Shown here: positions 16,642-24,250 of the stretch, in pieces
Position numbering within the stretch: position 1 is the stretch's first letter
Layout of the letters: the number at the start of each line of letters is the position of its first letter
Assembly: GCA_902768065.1 (NCBI GenBank)
Contig: CACXJP010000005.1
Location: forward strand, 1-50,560
DNA: 50,560 bases
Source of the DNA: an uncultured Erysipelotrichaceae bacterium
GTDB taxonomy: Bacteria > Bacillota_I > Bacilli_A > RF39 > UBA660
Direction: 5' to 3'
Notes under the pieces: model-generated
Database searches by the model: none
What the model saw: only the letters and a program-made list of their open reading frames with translations
What the model was told of the DNA's origin: nothing
Program-made: the position numbers and the translations under genes

Positions 16642-17970
16642 ATGAAATATTATTGTATAGGTATAAAAGGTACAGGTATGTCTACACTTGCTCAAATATT
16701 ATTTGATTTAGGTAATGATGTATCTGGTTATGATGATGCACAGGCACATAAGTTTACTCAGGATGGATTAGATGACAGAGGTATTAAAATTTATTATGAT
16801 CATGAACATGATATTGATAAGGATACTATTGTTACATATAGTGTTGCTTTTAAGGAGGACCATCCAGAACTTCAAAGAGTAAAAAAAATGGGTTTACAAG
16901 TAAAGAAGTATTGTGAGATAATGGGAGACGTTATTTCTATGTTTAAATCTATTGGTGTTTCTGGTACTCATGGAAAAACATCAACTTCTTCAATGATAAA
17001 ACATGTTTTATCTCATAGTATTGGTTGTAATTACTTTATAGGTGCAGGAGATGGTTATGCTGCTAAAGAAAATGATTATTTTGTTGTAGAAAGTGATGAG
17101 TTTAATAGACATTTTACTGCATATCATCCAATGTATTCAATAATTACAAATATTGAAGCTGAACATTTAGAGTGTTATAAAGATATAGATGATATTAGGA
17201 ATACATTTGAAATATTTGCTAATAATACTTCTAAATTAATTATTGCTAATGGTGATAATCAAGAGGTTAGAAAGATTAATTATAAAACAAGAGTTTTATT
17301 TTATGGATTTGGGTTTAATAATGATATTGTAATTAAAAATGTTAAATTAGAGGAGTTTGGATCTACATTTGATATTTATATTCGAGATGAGTTCTATGGT
17401 AGTTTTGAAATACCTTTATATGGTAAACATATGGTACTTAATGCTACTGCTGCTATAGTTATGTGTTCCAATATTGGTATAGATAAAGAAGTTATTTATA
17501 ATAATATGAAAACATTTAAAAATGCTGAGAGAAGATTTGCTGTTCAAAAGTTAGGAAAAACTATCATTGTTGATGATTATGCTCATCATCCTACTGAGAT
17601 TAAGGCTACTTTGGAAGGTGTTAGACAAAAGTATCCAGATAAACGTATTGTGGTTGTATTTAAACCAAATACTTATTCTAGAACAAGAGATTTTAAAGAT
17701 CAATTTATTGATGCATTGAATATTGCAGATAAAGCATTTTTAACTGAAATTGATAGTAATCGTGAAAGGCAAGAGGATTATCCTGGAGTTACTTCACATA
17801 TGATTATAGATGAATTAAAAGATGGAGATATTATTTCTGAGGAGACAATTGATAAATTATTGCCTGAATTAGATTCTGTCATATGTTTTTTAAGTTGTGC
17901 TTACGTAGATGGACTTATTGAAAGTTTAAGAAATTATATAGTTTCATTAAGTGAAAATAAGGAAGATTAG
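16642..17970 (+). CDS. murC: UDP-N-acetylmuramate--L-alanine ligase
   Basis: 443 aa. It adds L-Ala to UDP-MurNAc, the first step of peptide stem synthesis in the cytoplasm. It opens with the nucleotide-binding CIGIKGTGMSTLA, has the Mur-ligase ATP loop VSGTHGKTSTS, the central VVESDEFNRHF and TNIEAEHLE, and the third-domain DDYAHHPTEIKAT and FKPNTYSRTRDF. ATG 16642 is chosen; TTG 16627 upstream would only add five residues and obscure the GGGATGTGAT ribosome site. It is alone in its unit, without other mur or division genes nearby. Confidence 0.93.
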   Translation: MKYYCIGIKGTGMSTLAQILFDLGNDVSGYDDAQAHKFTQDGLDDRGIKIYYDHEHDIDKDTIVTYSVAFKEDHPELQRVKKMGLQVKKYCEIMGDVISMFKSIGVSGTHGKTSTSSMIKHVLSHSIGCNYFIGAGDGYAAKENDYFVVESDEFNRHFTAYHPMYSIITNIEAEHLECYKDIDDIRNTFEIFANNTSKLIIANGDNQEVRKINYKTRVLFYGFGFNNDIVIKNVKLEEFGSTFDIYIRDEFYGSFEIPLYGKHMVLNATAAIVMCSNIGIDKEVIYNNMKTFKNAERRFAVQKLGKTIIVDDYAHHPTEIKATLEGVRQKYPDKRIVVVFKPNTYSRTRDFKDQFIDALNIADKAFLTEIDSNRERQEDYPGVTSHMIIDELKDGDIISEETIDKLLPELDSVICFLSCAYVDGLIESLRNYIVSLSENKED

Positions 17971-17984
17971 TCTTCTTTTTTTTT
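17962..17984 (+). terminator. Terminator overlapping the murC stop
   Basis: GAAGA/TCTTC stem containing the TAG stop in its loop, followed by a nine-T run. Confidence 0.65.
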
Positions 17985-18011
17985 GACTAAAAAAATAATG
18001 CTTGTTATAAT
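17983..18011 (+). promoter_or_regulatory. Sigma-A-type promoter for the methyltransferase-like gene
   Basis: TTGACT (17983-17988), 17-base spacer, TATAAT (18006-18011), with TG one base upstream of the -10. The clearest complete promoter in the window. Confidence 0.75.
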
Positions 18012-18040
18012 ATGGATTAATTTATGCATGAGGTATTTAT

Positions 18041-18829
18041 ATGAAGATAGATAAATATATAGTAAATAATGATGTTTTAAATTTTACGAGGTGTGATCAA
18101 ATATATTTTAATTCAAATGAAAGGTTAAATGATATATTTGATAAATTTAATTTCAAAGATAAAAGAATTTTTTCTGTGTTAGGAAGTGGAGATCAGGCGT
18201 TTCATTTAATTAATAGAGGGGCAAGAAAGATAGATTTGTTTGATTGTAATAATATTGCTGTTTATTATTTTTATCTTAGAGTCTGGATGATTAGATATTT
18301 TGATATGTATTATTATTCAAATCACTTGAATAGTACATTTATTAAAAATATAATATGTAAAGTAAAGCCTATTAATAGTAATGAAAACAATGCATTATAT
18401 TTTTGGCAAAAAATTATTAAAATGAAAATATTTGATGAATATGAAGATTCTATTTTTGTGAGAAATTCTATTTGTATGGCTAATAATAAAATTGATGATT
18501 TAAAAAAGCTTAAGCATTATCTAAAACATAATAAATTTAATTTTCATAATATAGACATTTCTGGTGAGATAAGTGTTGATAAAAAATATGATTATTTGAT
18601 TTTATCTAATATTGCTGAATGGATATCATCGTCAGATTATAATAATATATGGCAATTTTGTAGAAATGTAGATCAATTGTTAAAGGATGATGGGATTGCA
18701 ATTTGTTCTAAATTATGGAATGATGACAATGATAAAAGAGTAAAAGATATACTTAGGAGATTATTTTCAATAAATAACTTAAATGATAGCACTAATTATT
18801 TACCTGGATATTATTTAGTGAAGAAATAA
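18041..18829 (+). CDS. SAM-dependent methyltransferase-like (DUF3419-like) protein
   Basis: 262 aa. A Rossmann-type nucleotide loop SVLGSGDQAFHLINRGARKIDLFD is followed by NNIAVYYFYLR, a layout seen in DUF3419/BtaA-like SAM-utilising proteins. YDYLILSNIAEWI resembles the post-II strand of methyltransferases, and a late LLKDDGIAICSK strand fits the same fold. Many Tyr, Asn and Lys reflect the AT-rich genome. ATG 18041 follows GAGGTAT and a good TTGACT-N17-TATAAT promoter. No operon partner is present. The substrate is unknown, and the family call is from motif resemblance only. Confidence 0.6.
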   Translation: MKIDKYIVNNDVLNFTRCDQIYFNSNERLNDIFDKFNFKDKRIFSVLGSGDQAFHLINRGARKIDLFDCNNIAVYYFYLRVWMIRYFDMYYYSNHLNSTFIKNIICKVKPINSNENNALYFWQKIIKMKIFDEYEDSIFVRNSICMANNKIDDLKKLKHYLKHNKFNFHNIDISGEISVDKKYDYLILSNIAEWISSSDYNNIWQFCRNVDQLLKDDGIAICSKLWNDDNDKRVKDILRRLFSINNLNDSTNYLPGYYLVKK

Positions 18830-18893
18830 TATCTTTTTTCTTTTGGGTTGTATTATTTAAAATATTGTGATAATATTATTTTGTTGTTGATAT

Positions 18894-18970
18894 GGCCTGT
18901 TGGTGAAGTGGCTTAACACACTGCCCTCTCAAGGCAGCATTCACGGATTCGAATTCCGTACAGGCTACCA
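18894..18970 (+). tRNA. tRNA-Glu (anticodon CTC)
   Basis: 77 bases with encoded CCA. Acceptor GGCCTGT/ACAGGCT (first pair G-U), anticodon stem CTGCC/GGCAG with loop CTCTCAA giving anticodon CTC at 18928-18930, and T arm ACGGA/TCCGT with loop TTCGAAT. The layout closely follows Bacillus tRNA-Glu(TTC) with C34 instead of T34. It reads GAG, a minor Glu codon here. It stands alone with a terminator after it. Confidence 0.95.
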
Positions 18971-18981
18971 TTTTGTTATTA

Positions 18982-19003
18982 AACTCCAATGGAGTTTTTT
19001 CTT
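18982..19003 (+). terminator. Terminator after tRNA-Glu
   Basis: AACTCC/GGAGTT stem with an AAT loop and a T-rich tail. Confidence 0.75.
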
Positions 19004-19056
19004 TTTTATTTATTGTTTTTAATGTATAATAAATTTAGCTAGAATGGAGAGATATT

Positions 19057-19950
19057 ATGTATGATATTATAATAATTGGAGCTGGACCTGCGGGATTAAC
19101 TGCTGCTTTATATGCTTGTCGTGCTAATAAAAAAGTGTTAGTTTTAGAAGCAAAATCTTATGGAGGTCAAATAATTAATGCCTCTGTGATAGAAAACTAT
19201 CCGGGTATTCCTAATATTTCTGGTTTTGATTATGCAACAAATTTGTATAATCAAGTTAAAAATTTAGGATGTGAAATTAAATTTCAATCTGTAATTAGAG
19301 TTGATGAAGATAATACTGTTTTTACAAACGATGATAAGTATAAAGCTGATGCAATTATTATAGCTACAGGTGCAAGTAATAGAAAATTAAATATTCCATT
19401 AGAAGATAAATTTATAGGACATGGTGTTTCATATTGTGCAACTTGTGATGGGCATTTTTATAAAGACAAAGTAGTTGCTGTTGTAGGTGGTGGTAATACC
19501 GCTTTAGAAGATGCTCTTTATTTAGCAGATTTAGCTTCTGTTGTTTATCTTATTCATAGAAGAGATGAATTTAGAGGAGAAGATAAATATCTTGAGGAGA
19601 TAAAGAAAAAGAGTAATATAAAATTAGTATTAAATAGTAATGTTACTAAGTTAATTGGTGATGATGCATTAGAGTCAATTGAAATTACTAATAAAGATGG
19701 AGCTGTTGATACATTAGAAATATCTGGATTATTTATAGCAATTGGTCAAATTCCGCTTAACCAGATATTTAGTAATCTAATTGATTTGGATGAAAATGGT
19801 TATATTAAATCTATTGATGGTGTTCATACTAATAGAGATAAAATATATGTTGCAGGGGATACAAGGGTGAAAGAATTAAGGCAATTGACTACAGCTGTTT
19901 CTGATGGTGCCTTAGCTGCAACAGTTGCAATTAAAGAATTAAATAATTAA
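19057..19950 (+). CDS. trxB: Thioredoxin reductase
   Basis: 297 aa, slightly shorter than the usual ~310. FAD-binding GAGPAGL at 8-14, redox-active CATC at 127-130, NADPH-binding GGGNTALEDALYL with HRRDEFRGE just after, and a C-terminal FAD motif VAGDTRVKELRQLTTAVSDGA. It reduces thioredoxin with NADPH in the cytoplasm. ATG 19057 follows GGAGAG. Monocistronic. The HRR motif supports NADPH as donor; VKELRQL is the usual substrate-site neighbour. Confidence 0.94.
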   Translation: MYDIIIIGAGPAGLTAALYACRANKKVLVLEAKSYGGQIINASVIENYPGIPNISGFDYATNLYNQVKNLGCEIKFQSVIRVDEDNTVFTNDDKYKADAIIIATGASNRKLNIPLEDKFIGHGVSYCATCDGHFYKDKVVAVVGGGNTALEDALYLADLASVVYLIHRRDEFRGEDKYLEEIKKKSNIKLVLNSNVTKLIGDDALESIEITNKDGAVDTLEISGLFIAIGQIPLNQIFSNLIDLDENGYIKSIDGVHTNRDKIYVAGDTRVKELRQLTTAVSDGALAATVAIKELNN

Positions 19951-19954
19951 AAAT

Positions 19955-19985
19955 ATACTAGTCTTTTGGCTAGTATTTTATTTTT
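19955..19985 (+). terminator. Terminator after trxB
   Basis: ATACTAG/CTAGTAT stem with an 8-base loop, then T-rich sequence. Confidence 0.7.
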
Positions 19986-19990
19986 ATATT

Positions 19991-19999
19991 TGATATAAT
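19991..19999 (+). promoter_or_regulatory. Extended -10 promoter
   Basis: TGATATAAT (TATAAT 19994-19999), 23 bases before ATG 20023. Confidence 0.5.
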
Positions 20000-20022
20000 A
20001 AAATAAGATAAGGGGTATTTGT

Positions 20023-20955
20023 ATGGAAGCGATAGTAAAATTTTTAAAACTTATTAGAAATATTATATTCCTTGTTATTTTATTTGGGGCTGTTACTGCA
20101 TTTATAGATTATACAAGGATGTTAAGTGGTAGTGAGCCTATATTTAATATTTCAAGTTATAATAGTAGTAAGCATATTGAAAATTATAGAGGATTATTCT
20201 ATCAAGCTTCAAGAAAAACTAAAGTTAATAATCAAGAATCGTTAATGGATTCAAGTGATATTAAATTTTTTGTTTTGACTAAGCAGATAGATGTACCTTC
20301 TCAATTTAATGAGGATAAATTTGAATATACAATAAAGCCTGTTTCAAGTGAAATATGTGATGGTGTTTCTAAATTATATTATGCAGATACTAATATAAAA
20401 ATATATTCTTATTGTATTGATTCATTTGGAGTTGTTGAGAATGGTACTAACAAAGAAGATGATTTGCTTAAACATTTAAAAGAAGATAAAAATTTTTCTG
20501 AAGATTTGATTCAAAAGATGACTTTTATGGGTTTATATAGTGATAAGACAACGGAATTTTATAAGAGTCTAGATGGTTTTTCTAGTATGGATATTGCTAT
20601 GTATAAATGTAATACTCCAGGAATTAATGATTTATATATTGTTCCTGACGGAACTCCTTTTATGGCAGATTTTTGTACTTATAAGGATGATGATTTTAAA
20701 TTTATTTCTACAATAGAAGAAGAAAAATCTGATTCTGAGACTACTGAAGAAAAAACAAAGGAAATTTTCTTTGAGGATGAAAAATATTATTATGAATTTG
20801 ATGAGCCTAAAAAGGATAAAATATTTGTTACTTCACCTGCTGTTAGATTAACTCCTGAAAAGAAGTATAGTTTAGTAGATGTTTTAAATCATAAATTACT
20901 TACTATTGAAGATTTAGAAGAGAAGGGACTTAAATTTAATAAAACTGCGAAATAG
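20023..20955 (+). CDS. Membrane-anchored hypothetical protein
   Basis: 310 aa. One hydrophobic segment at about 10-27 (IRNIIFLVILFGAVTAF), then FIDYTRMLSGSEPIFNI, a pattern like small Firmicutes membrane proteins that read DYxRxxxGxxPxF after the helix; the remainder is hydrophilic and probably extracytoplasmic. The region 235-270 is very acidic and Glu-rich. Few Cys (C113, C130, C195 and C218 by count). ATG 20023 follows AAGGGG. No catalytic motif is seen. Function unknown; a surface or envelope sensor or scaffold is possible but unsupported. Confidence 0.6.
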   Translation: MEAIVKFLKLIRNIIFLVILFGAVTAFIDYTRMLSGSEPIFNISSYNSSKHIENYRGLFYQASRKTKVNNQESLMDSSDIKFFVLTKQIDVPSQFNEDKFEYTIKPVSSEICDGVSKLYYADTNIKIYSYCIDSFGVVENGTNKEDDLLKHLKEDKNFSEDLIQKMTFMGLYSDKTTEFYKSLDGFSSMDIAMYKCNTPGINDLYIVPDGTPFMADFCTYKDDDFKFISTIEEEKSDSETTEEKTKEIFFEDEKYYYEFDEPKKDKIFVTSPAVRLTPEKKYSLVDVLNHKLLTIEDLEEKGLKFNKTAK

Positions 20956-20976
20956 AAGATTTTTCTTCTTTTTTCT
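20954..20976 (+). terminator. Terminator after the membrane-anchored protein
   Basis: AGAAGA/TCTTCT stem with a TTTT loop and T6. Confidence 0.6.
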
Positions 20977-21002
20977 TTGATTTGTAATATATGTTGATTA
21001 CG

Positions 21003-21011
21003 TGGTATAAT
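21003..21011 (+). promoter_or_regulatory. Extended -10 promoter for the patatin-tag operon
   Basis: TGGTATAAT (TATAAT 21006-21011), 15 bases before ATG 21027; a weak TTGTAA -35 lies at about 20982. Confidence 0.5.
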
Positions 21012-21026
21012 TAGGTTGGTGATATT

Positions 21027-21866
21027 ATGAAAACGTTATTGATATTAGAAGGTGGGGGTTTAAGAGGAATATACACTGCAGGGGTTCTTGATTCTTTTAT
21101 GAAGAATAAGATTAAAGTTGATACAGTTATAGGAGTTTCAGCCGGTGCATTATTTGGAATTAATTACTTATCAAATCAGAAAGGAAGGGTACTTAGATAT
21201 AATCTTGATAATGTAGGTAATAAGAATTATATGGGAATATCTTCCTGGATTCGTACAGGAAATATAATGAATAAAGATTTTTGCTTTGATAAATTAATTT
21301 ATGAAACTGATCCATTTGATTTCGAAACATTTAATAAATCAAAAACAGACTTTTATGCAGTTGTTACTAATGTTGTTACTGGTAAAGCAGAGTATATTAA
21401 AATTGACGATATTGAAAATCAATTAGAGTATTTAAGAGCTAGTGGTTCTATGCCGGTTGTATCTAAGATTGTTCATATTAAAGGTAAAAAGTATTTAGAT
21501 GGAGGAGTAAGTGATTCTGTTCCTATTAAATGGGGACTTAAAAATGGATACAAGAAAATAATAGTAGTTGAAACTAGACCAAAAGAATATAGAAAGAAGA
21601 AATCTAAAAATATTATTTTTAAAAGAGTATATAAAGATTATCCTAAGTTTATAGAAACATATGATAATAGATATAAGGTTTATAATAAAACAAAAGATTA
21701 TATAGAAATGCTTGAAGAAGAAAATAGAGTATTTGTTATTAGACCATCTGAGACAATTAAAATAAGTCGTATTGAAAAGAATAAGGATAGAATTCAAGAA
21801 ATGTATAGATTAGGTATGAAAGATACTAATGATAAAATGAAGGATTTGAAAAAATATTTAAAATGA
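21027..21866 (+). CDS. Patatin-like phospholipase
   Basis: 279 aa. Ser-Asp dyad acyl hydrolase of the RssA/YjjU type: anion hole EGGGLRG at 8-14, nucleophile GVSAG at 36-40 (S38) and catalytic Asp in LDGGVSDSVP at about 157. Probably cytoplasmic or membrane-associated and acting on lipid esters. The C-terminal third is rich in Lys and Glu. ATG 21027 follows GGTTGGTGAT. Its TGA overlaps the ATG of tag (ATGA), so the two genes are coupled. Confidence 0.88.
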   Translation: MKTLLILEGGGLRGIYTAGVLDSFMKNKIKVDTVIGVSAGALFGINYLSNQKGRVLRYNLDNVGNKNYMGISSWIRTGNIMNKDFCFDKLIYETDPFDFETFNKSKTDFYAVVTNVVTGKAEYIKIDDIENQLEYLRASGSMPVVSKIVHIKGKKYLDGGVSDSVPIKWGLKNGYKKIIVVETRPKEYRKKKSKNIIFKRVYKDYPKFIETYDNRYKVYNKTKDYIEMLEEENRVFVIRPSETIKISRIEKNKDRIQEMYRLGMKDTNDKMKDLKKYLK

Positions 21867-22405
21867 TTAGATGTAGTTGGGTAAATAGTAATCCTTTATA
21901 TATTAAATACCACGATGAAGAGTGGGGAGTTGCATCATATGATGATAGATATTTATTTGAGATGCTTGTATTAGAATCTTTTCAGGCTGGTCTTTCATGG
22001 GAATGTATATTAAATAAAAGAGAAAATTTCAGAAGAGCATTTGATAATTTTGATTATAAGATAATCGCGGAATATGATGATGCGAAAATTATAGAATTAT
22101 TAAATGATAGGAGTATTATTAGAAATAGATTAAAAATAAATGCTGCTATTAATAATGCTAAAGTATTTATGAATATACAAAAAGAATTTGGATCATTTTC
22201 AGATTATATTTGGAAATTTACTAATTATAAACAAATCGTTCATAATATAGTAATTACTAGTAATAGTTTATCTGATAGAATCTCTTTGGATTTAAAAAAA
22301 AGAGGAATGAAATTTGTTGGTACTACAATTATATATTCTTATTTACAAGCTATAGGTGTTGTAAATGATCATGATAAAAATTGTTTTAAAAAAAAGGATA
22401 GTTAA
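21863..22405 (+). CDS. tag: DNA-3-methyladenine glycosylase I
   Basis: 180 aa, the full length of the family. It removes 3-methyladenine from alkylated DNA. The zinc-site residues C4 and H17 (RCSW, YHDEEWG) and the C-terminal His/Cys (NDHDKNC) are visible, with the substrate Glu in LVLESFQAGLSW and the TTIIYSYLQAIG helix. It starts within the stop of the patatin-like gene and ends inside a terminator stem, so it is the last gene of a two-gene operon. Confidence 0.93.
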   Translation: MIRCSWVNSNPLYIKYHDEEWGVASYDDRYLFEMLVLESFQAGLSWECILNKRENFRRAFDNFDYKIIAEYDDAKIIELLNDRSIIRNRLKINAAINNAKVFMNIQKEFGSFSDYIWKFTNYKQIVHNIVITSNSLSDRISLDLKKRGMKFVGTTIIYSYLQAIGVVNDHDKNCFKKKDS

Positions 22406-22435
22406 TATATTTAGTATATTTAATTATCCTTTTTG
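22394..22435 (+). terminator. Terminator overlapping the tag stop
   Basis: AAGGATAGTTAA/TTAATTATCCTT stem (one G-U) with a 14-base AT-rich loop and T5. Confidence 0.75.
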
Positions 22436-22489
22436 TATGGTATAATTATAATGTTTATTATAATGCATATAATGTATGGAGGAGATTGA

Positions 22490-24250
22490 ATGTTAAAGTT
22501 ATTTAAAAATTTTGAAAAGAAAGATTACTTAATTATTTTAGTGGTTTTTGTTTTGGTTATTTTTTCTGTTTTCTTAGATTTAAGAATTCCTGAATATATG
22601 AGTGAGATTACTACGTTAGTTCAAACAGAAAATAGTACAATGAATGAGATTTTAATTGCTGGAGGACATATGGTTTTGTGTGCTGTTAGTAGTTTGATAT
22701 GTACTATTGTAGTAGGATATTTGACGTCTTTATTATCAGCACGTTTTTCTAGGAATGTTAGAAGAAAAATATTCTCTAAAGTTGAGGATTTTGGTATTGC
22801 AGAAATAAAGAAATTTCAAACCAGTAGTTTAATTACTAGAACTACTAATGATGTTACACAAATTGAAATGCTTTTGGCAATGGGATTACAAATGCTTATT
22901 AAAGCTCCTGTTATGGCTATTTGGGCTTTGTCTAAGATAATTGGAAAGAGTGGAGAATTAAGTGTAATAACAGCAATAGGCGTTGTTTTAATTGTTGTTA
23001 CAAATCTAATAATTATTAGCATTGTTACACCACGTTTTACTAAAATTCAGAAATTAACTGATAAGGTAAATGGTGTTACGAGAGAAAATATTACAGGTAT
23101 TCAAGTTATACATGCATTTAATGCAGAAGATTTTCAAGAAAAAAGATTTGATAATGTCAATGATGATATTACTGGTATTCACTTAAAGGTTACAAGAACA
23201 TTTGCTCTGATGGAACCTATGATGAATTTTGTTATGCATTTTCAACATTTAGCAATATATGTTGTAGGTGCATTTTTGATTATACAGTGTAGTATGGTTG
23301 ATAAAATAACGATGTTTAGTAATATGGTTGTTTTTTCTAGTTATGGTATGCAAGTAATTATTTCATTCTTATTACTTACTTTTATATTTATGGTTGCGCC
23401 AAGAGCAAAGGTATCTGCTAACCGTATTAATGAAGTATTGAGTGAAAAAGTATCAATAAAAAGTGGGACCTTCAAAGGTGATACTAAAGAGAGTGGAACA
23501 ATTGAGTTTAAAAATGTTAGTTTTAAATATCCAGATGCTGATGATTATGTTTTAAGAGATATTAGTTTTAAGGTAAATAAAGGTGAAACAATTGCATTTA
23601 TTGGTTCGACTGGTTCTGGTAAATCTACGTTAATAAATCTTGTTCCTAGATTATATGATGTAACTGATGGAGAGGTTTTAATTGATGGTGTCAATGTTAA
23701 AGAATATGATATTAAAGCTCTTAATAATAAAATAGGTTATATATCTCAAACTGCGGTTATGTTTACTGGTTCAGTAAAAGATAATGTGGCATATGGTGAT
23801 AATGGTAAGAAAAAACCTTCACTAAATAAAATTAAAGAAGCTGTTGAAGTTGCACAAGCAAAAGAATTTGTTGAGAAAATGGAAGATAAATATGATTCTC
23901 ATATTGCTAGAGGTGGTACAAATATTTCTGGTGGACAAAAACAAAGATTATCTATTGCAAGAGCAATTGCAAGGAATCCAGAAATATATATATTCGATGA
24001 TTCTTTTTCTGCACTTGATTATCAAACAGATTTGACTCTAAGACAAGAATTAAAGAAGTACACTAAGAATGCTACTAGTATGATTGTTGCTCAAAGAATT
24101 GGTACAATAATGAATGCTGATAAGATTGTAGTTTTAGATAAAGGAGAATGTGTTGGCTTTGGAACTCATAAGAGTTTACTTAAAGACTGTGAGGTATATA
24201 AAGAAATAGCACTATCTCAATTAAGTGAGGAGGAGTTAGAAAATGCCTAG
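22490..24250 (+). CDS. ABC exporter half-transporter, degenerate-site subunit
   Basis: 586 aa: an N-terminal six-helix exporter domain (about 1-320) fused to an ATPase domain. Walker A GSTGSGKST at 372-380, signature ISGGQ at 479-483, Walker B IFDD at 501-504 with Asp in place of the catalytic Glu, and Gln (Q535) in place of the switch His. These changes mark the subunit that builds the non-hydrolysing site of a heterodimeric exporter. It overlaps the next gene by 8 bases. ATG 22490 follows GGAGGAG. Likely a multidrug or lipid exporter of the BmrCD/TM287-288 type; the substrate is unknown. Confidence 0.9.
   Translation: MLKLFKNFEKKDYLIILVVFVLVIFSVFLDLRIPEYMSEITTLVQTENSTMNEILIAGGHMVLCAVSSLICTIVVGYLTSLLSARFSRNVRRKIFSKVEDFGIAEIKKFQTSSLITRTTNDVTQIEMLLAMGLQMLIKAPVMAIWALSKIIGKSGELSVITAIGVVLIVVTNLIIISIVTPRFTKIQKLTDKVNGVTRENITGIQVIHAFNAEDFQEKRFDNVNDDITGIHLKVTRTFALMEPMMNFVMHFQHLAIYVVGAFLIIQCSMVDKITMFSNMVVFSSYGMQVIISFLLLTFIFMVAPRAKVSANRINEVLSEKVSIKSGTFKGDTKESGTIEFKNVSFKYPDADDYVLRDISFKVNKGETIAFIGSTGSGKSTLINLVPRLYDVTDGEVLIDGVNVKEYDIKALNNKIGYISQTAVMFTGSVKDNVAYGDNGKKKPSLNKIKEAVEVAQAKEFVEKMEDKYDSHIARGGTNISGGQKQRLSIARAIARNPEIYIFDDSFSALDYQTDLTLRQELKKYTKNATSMIVAQRIGTIMNADKIVVLDKGECVGFGTHKSLLKDCEVYKEIALSQLSEEELENA

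Noticed and set aside
21495..21797. Minus-strand frame of 100 aa opposite the patatin-like gene (and similar ones at 7273, 10785, 27742, 31071, 34140, 42415)
   Set aside because: Phe/Ile/Tyr-rich composition is that of the complement of an AT-rich gene; none has a ribosome site or promoter.
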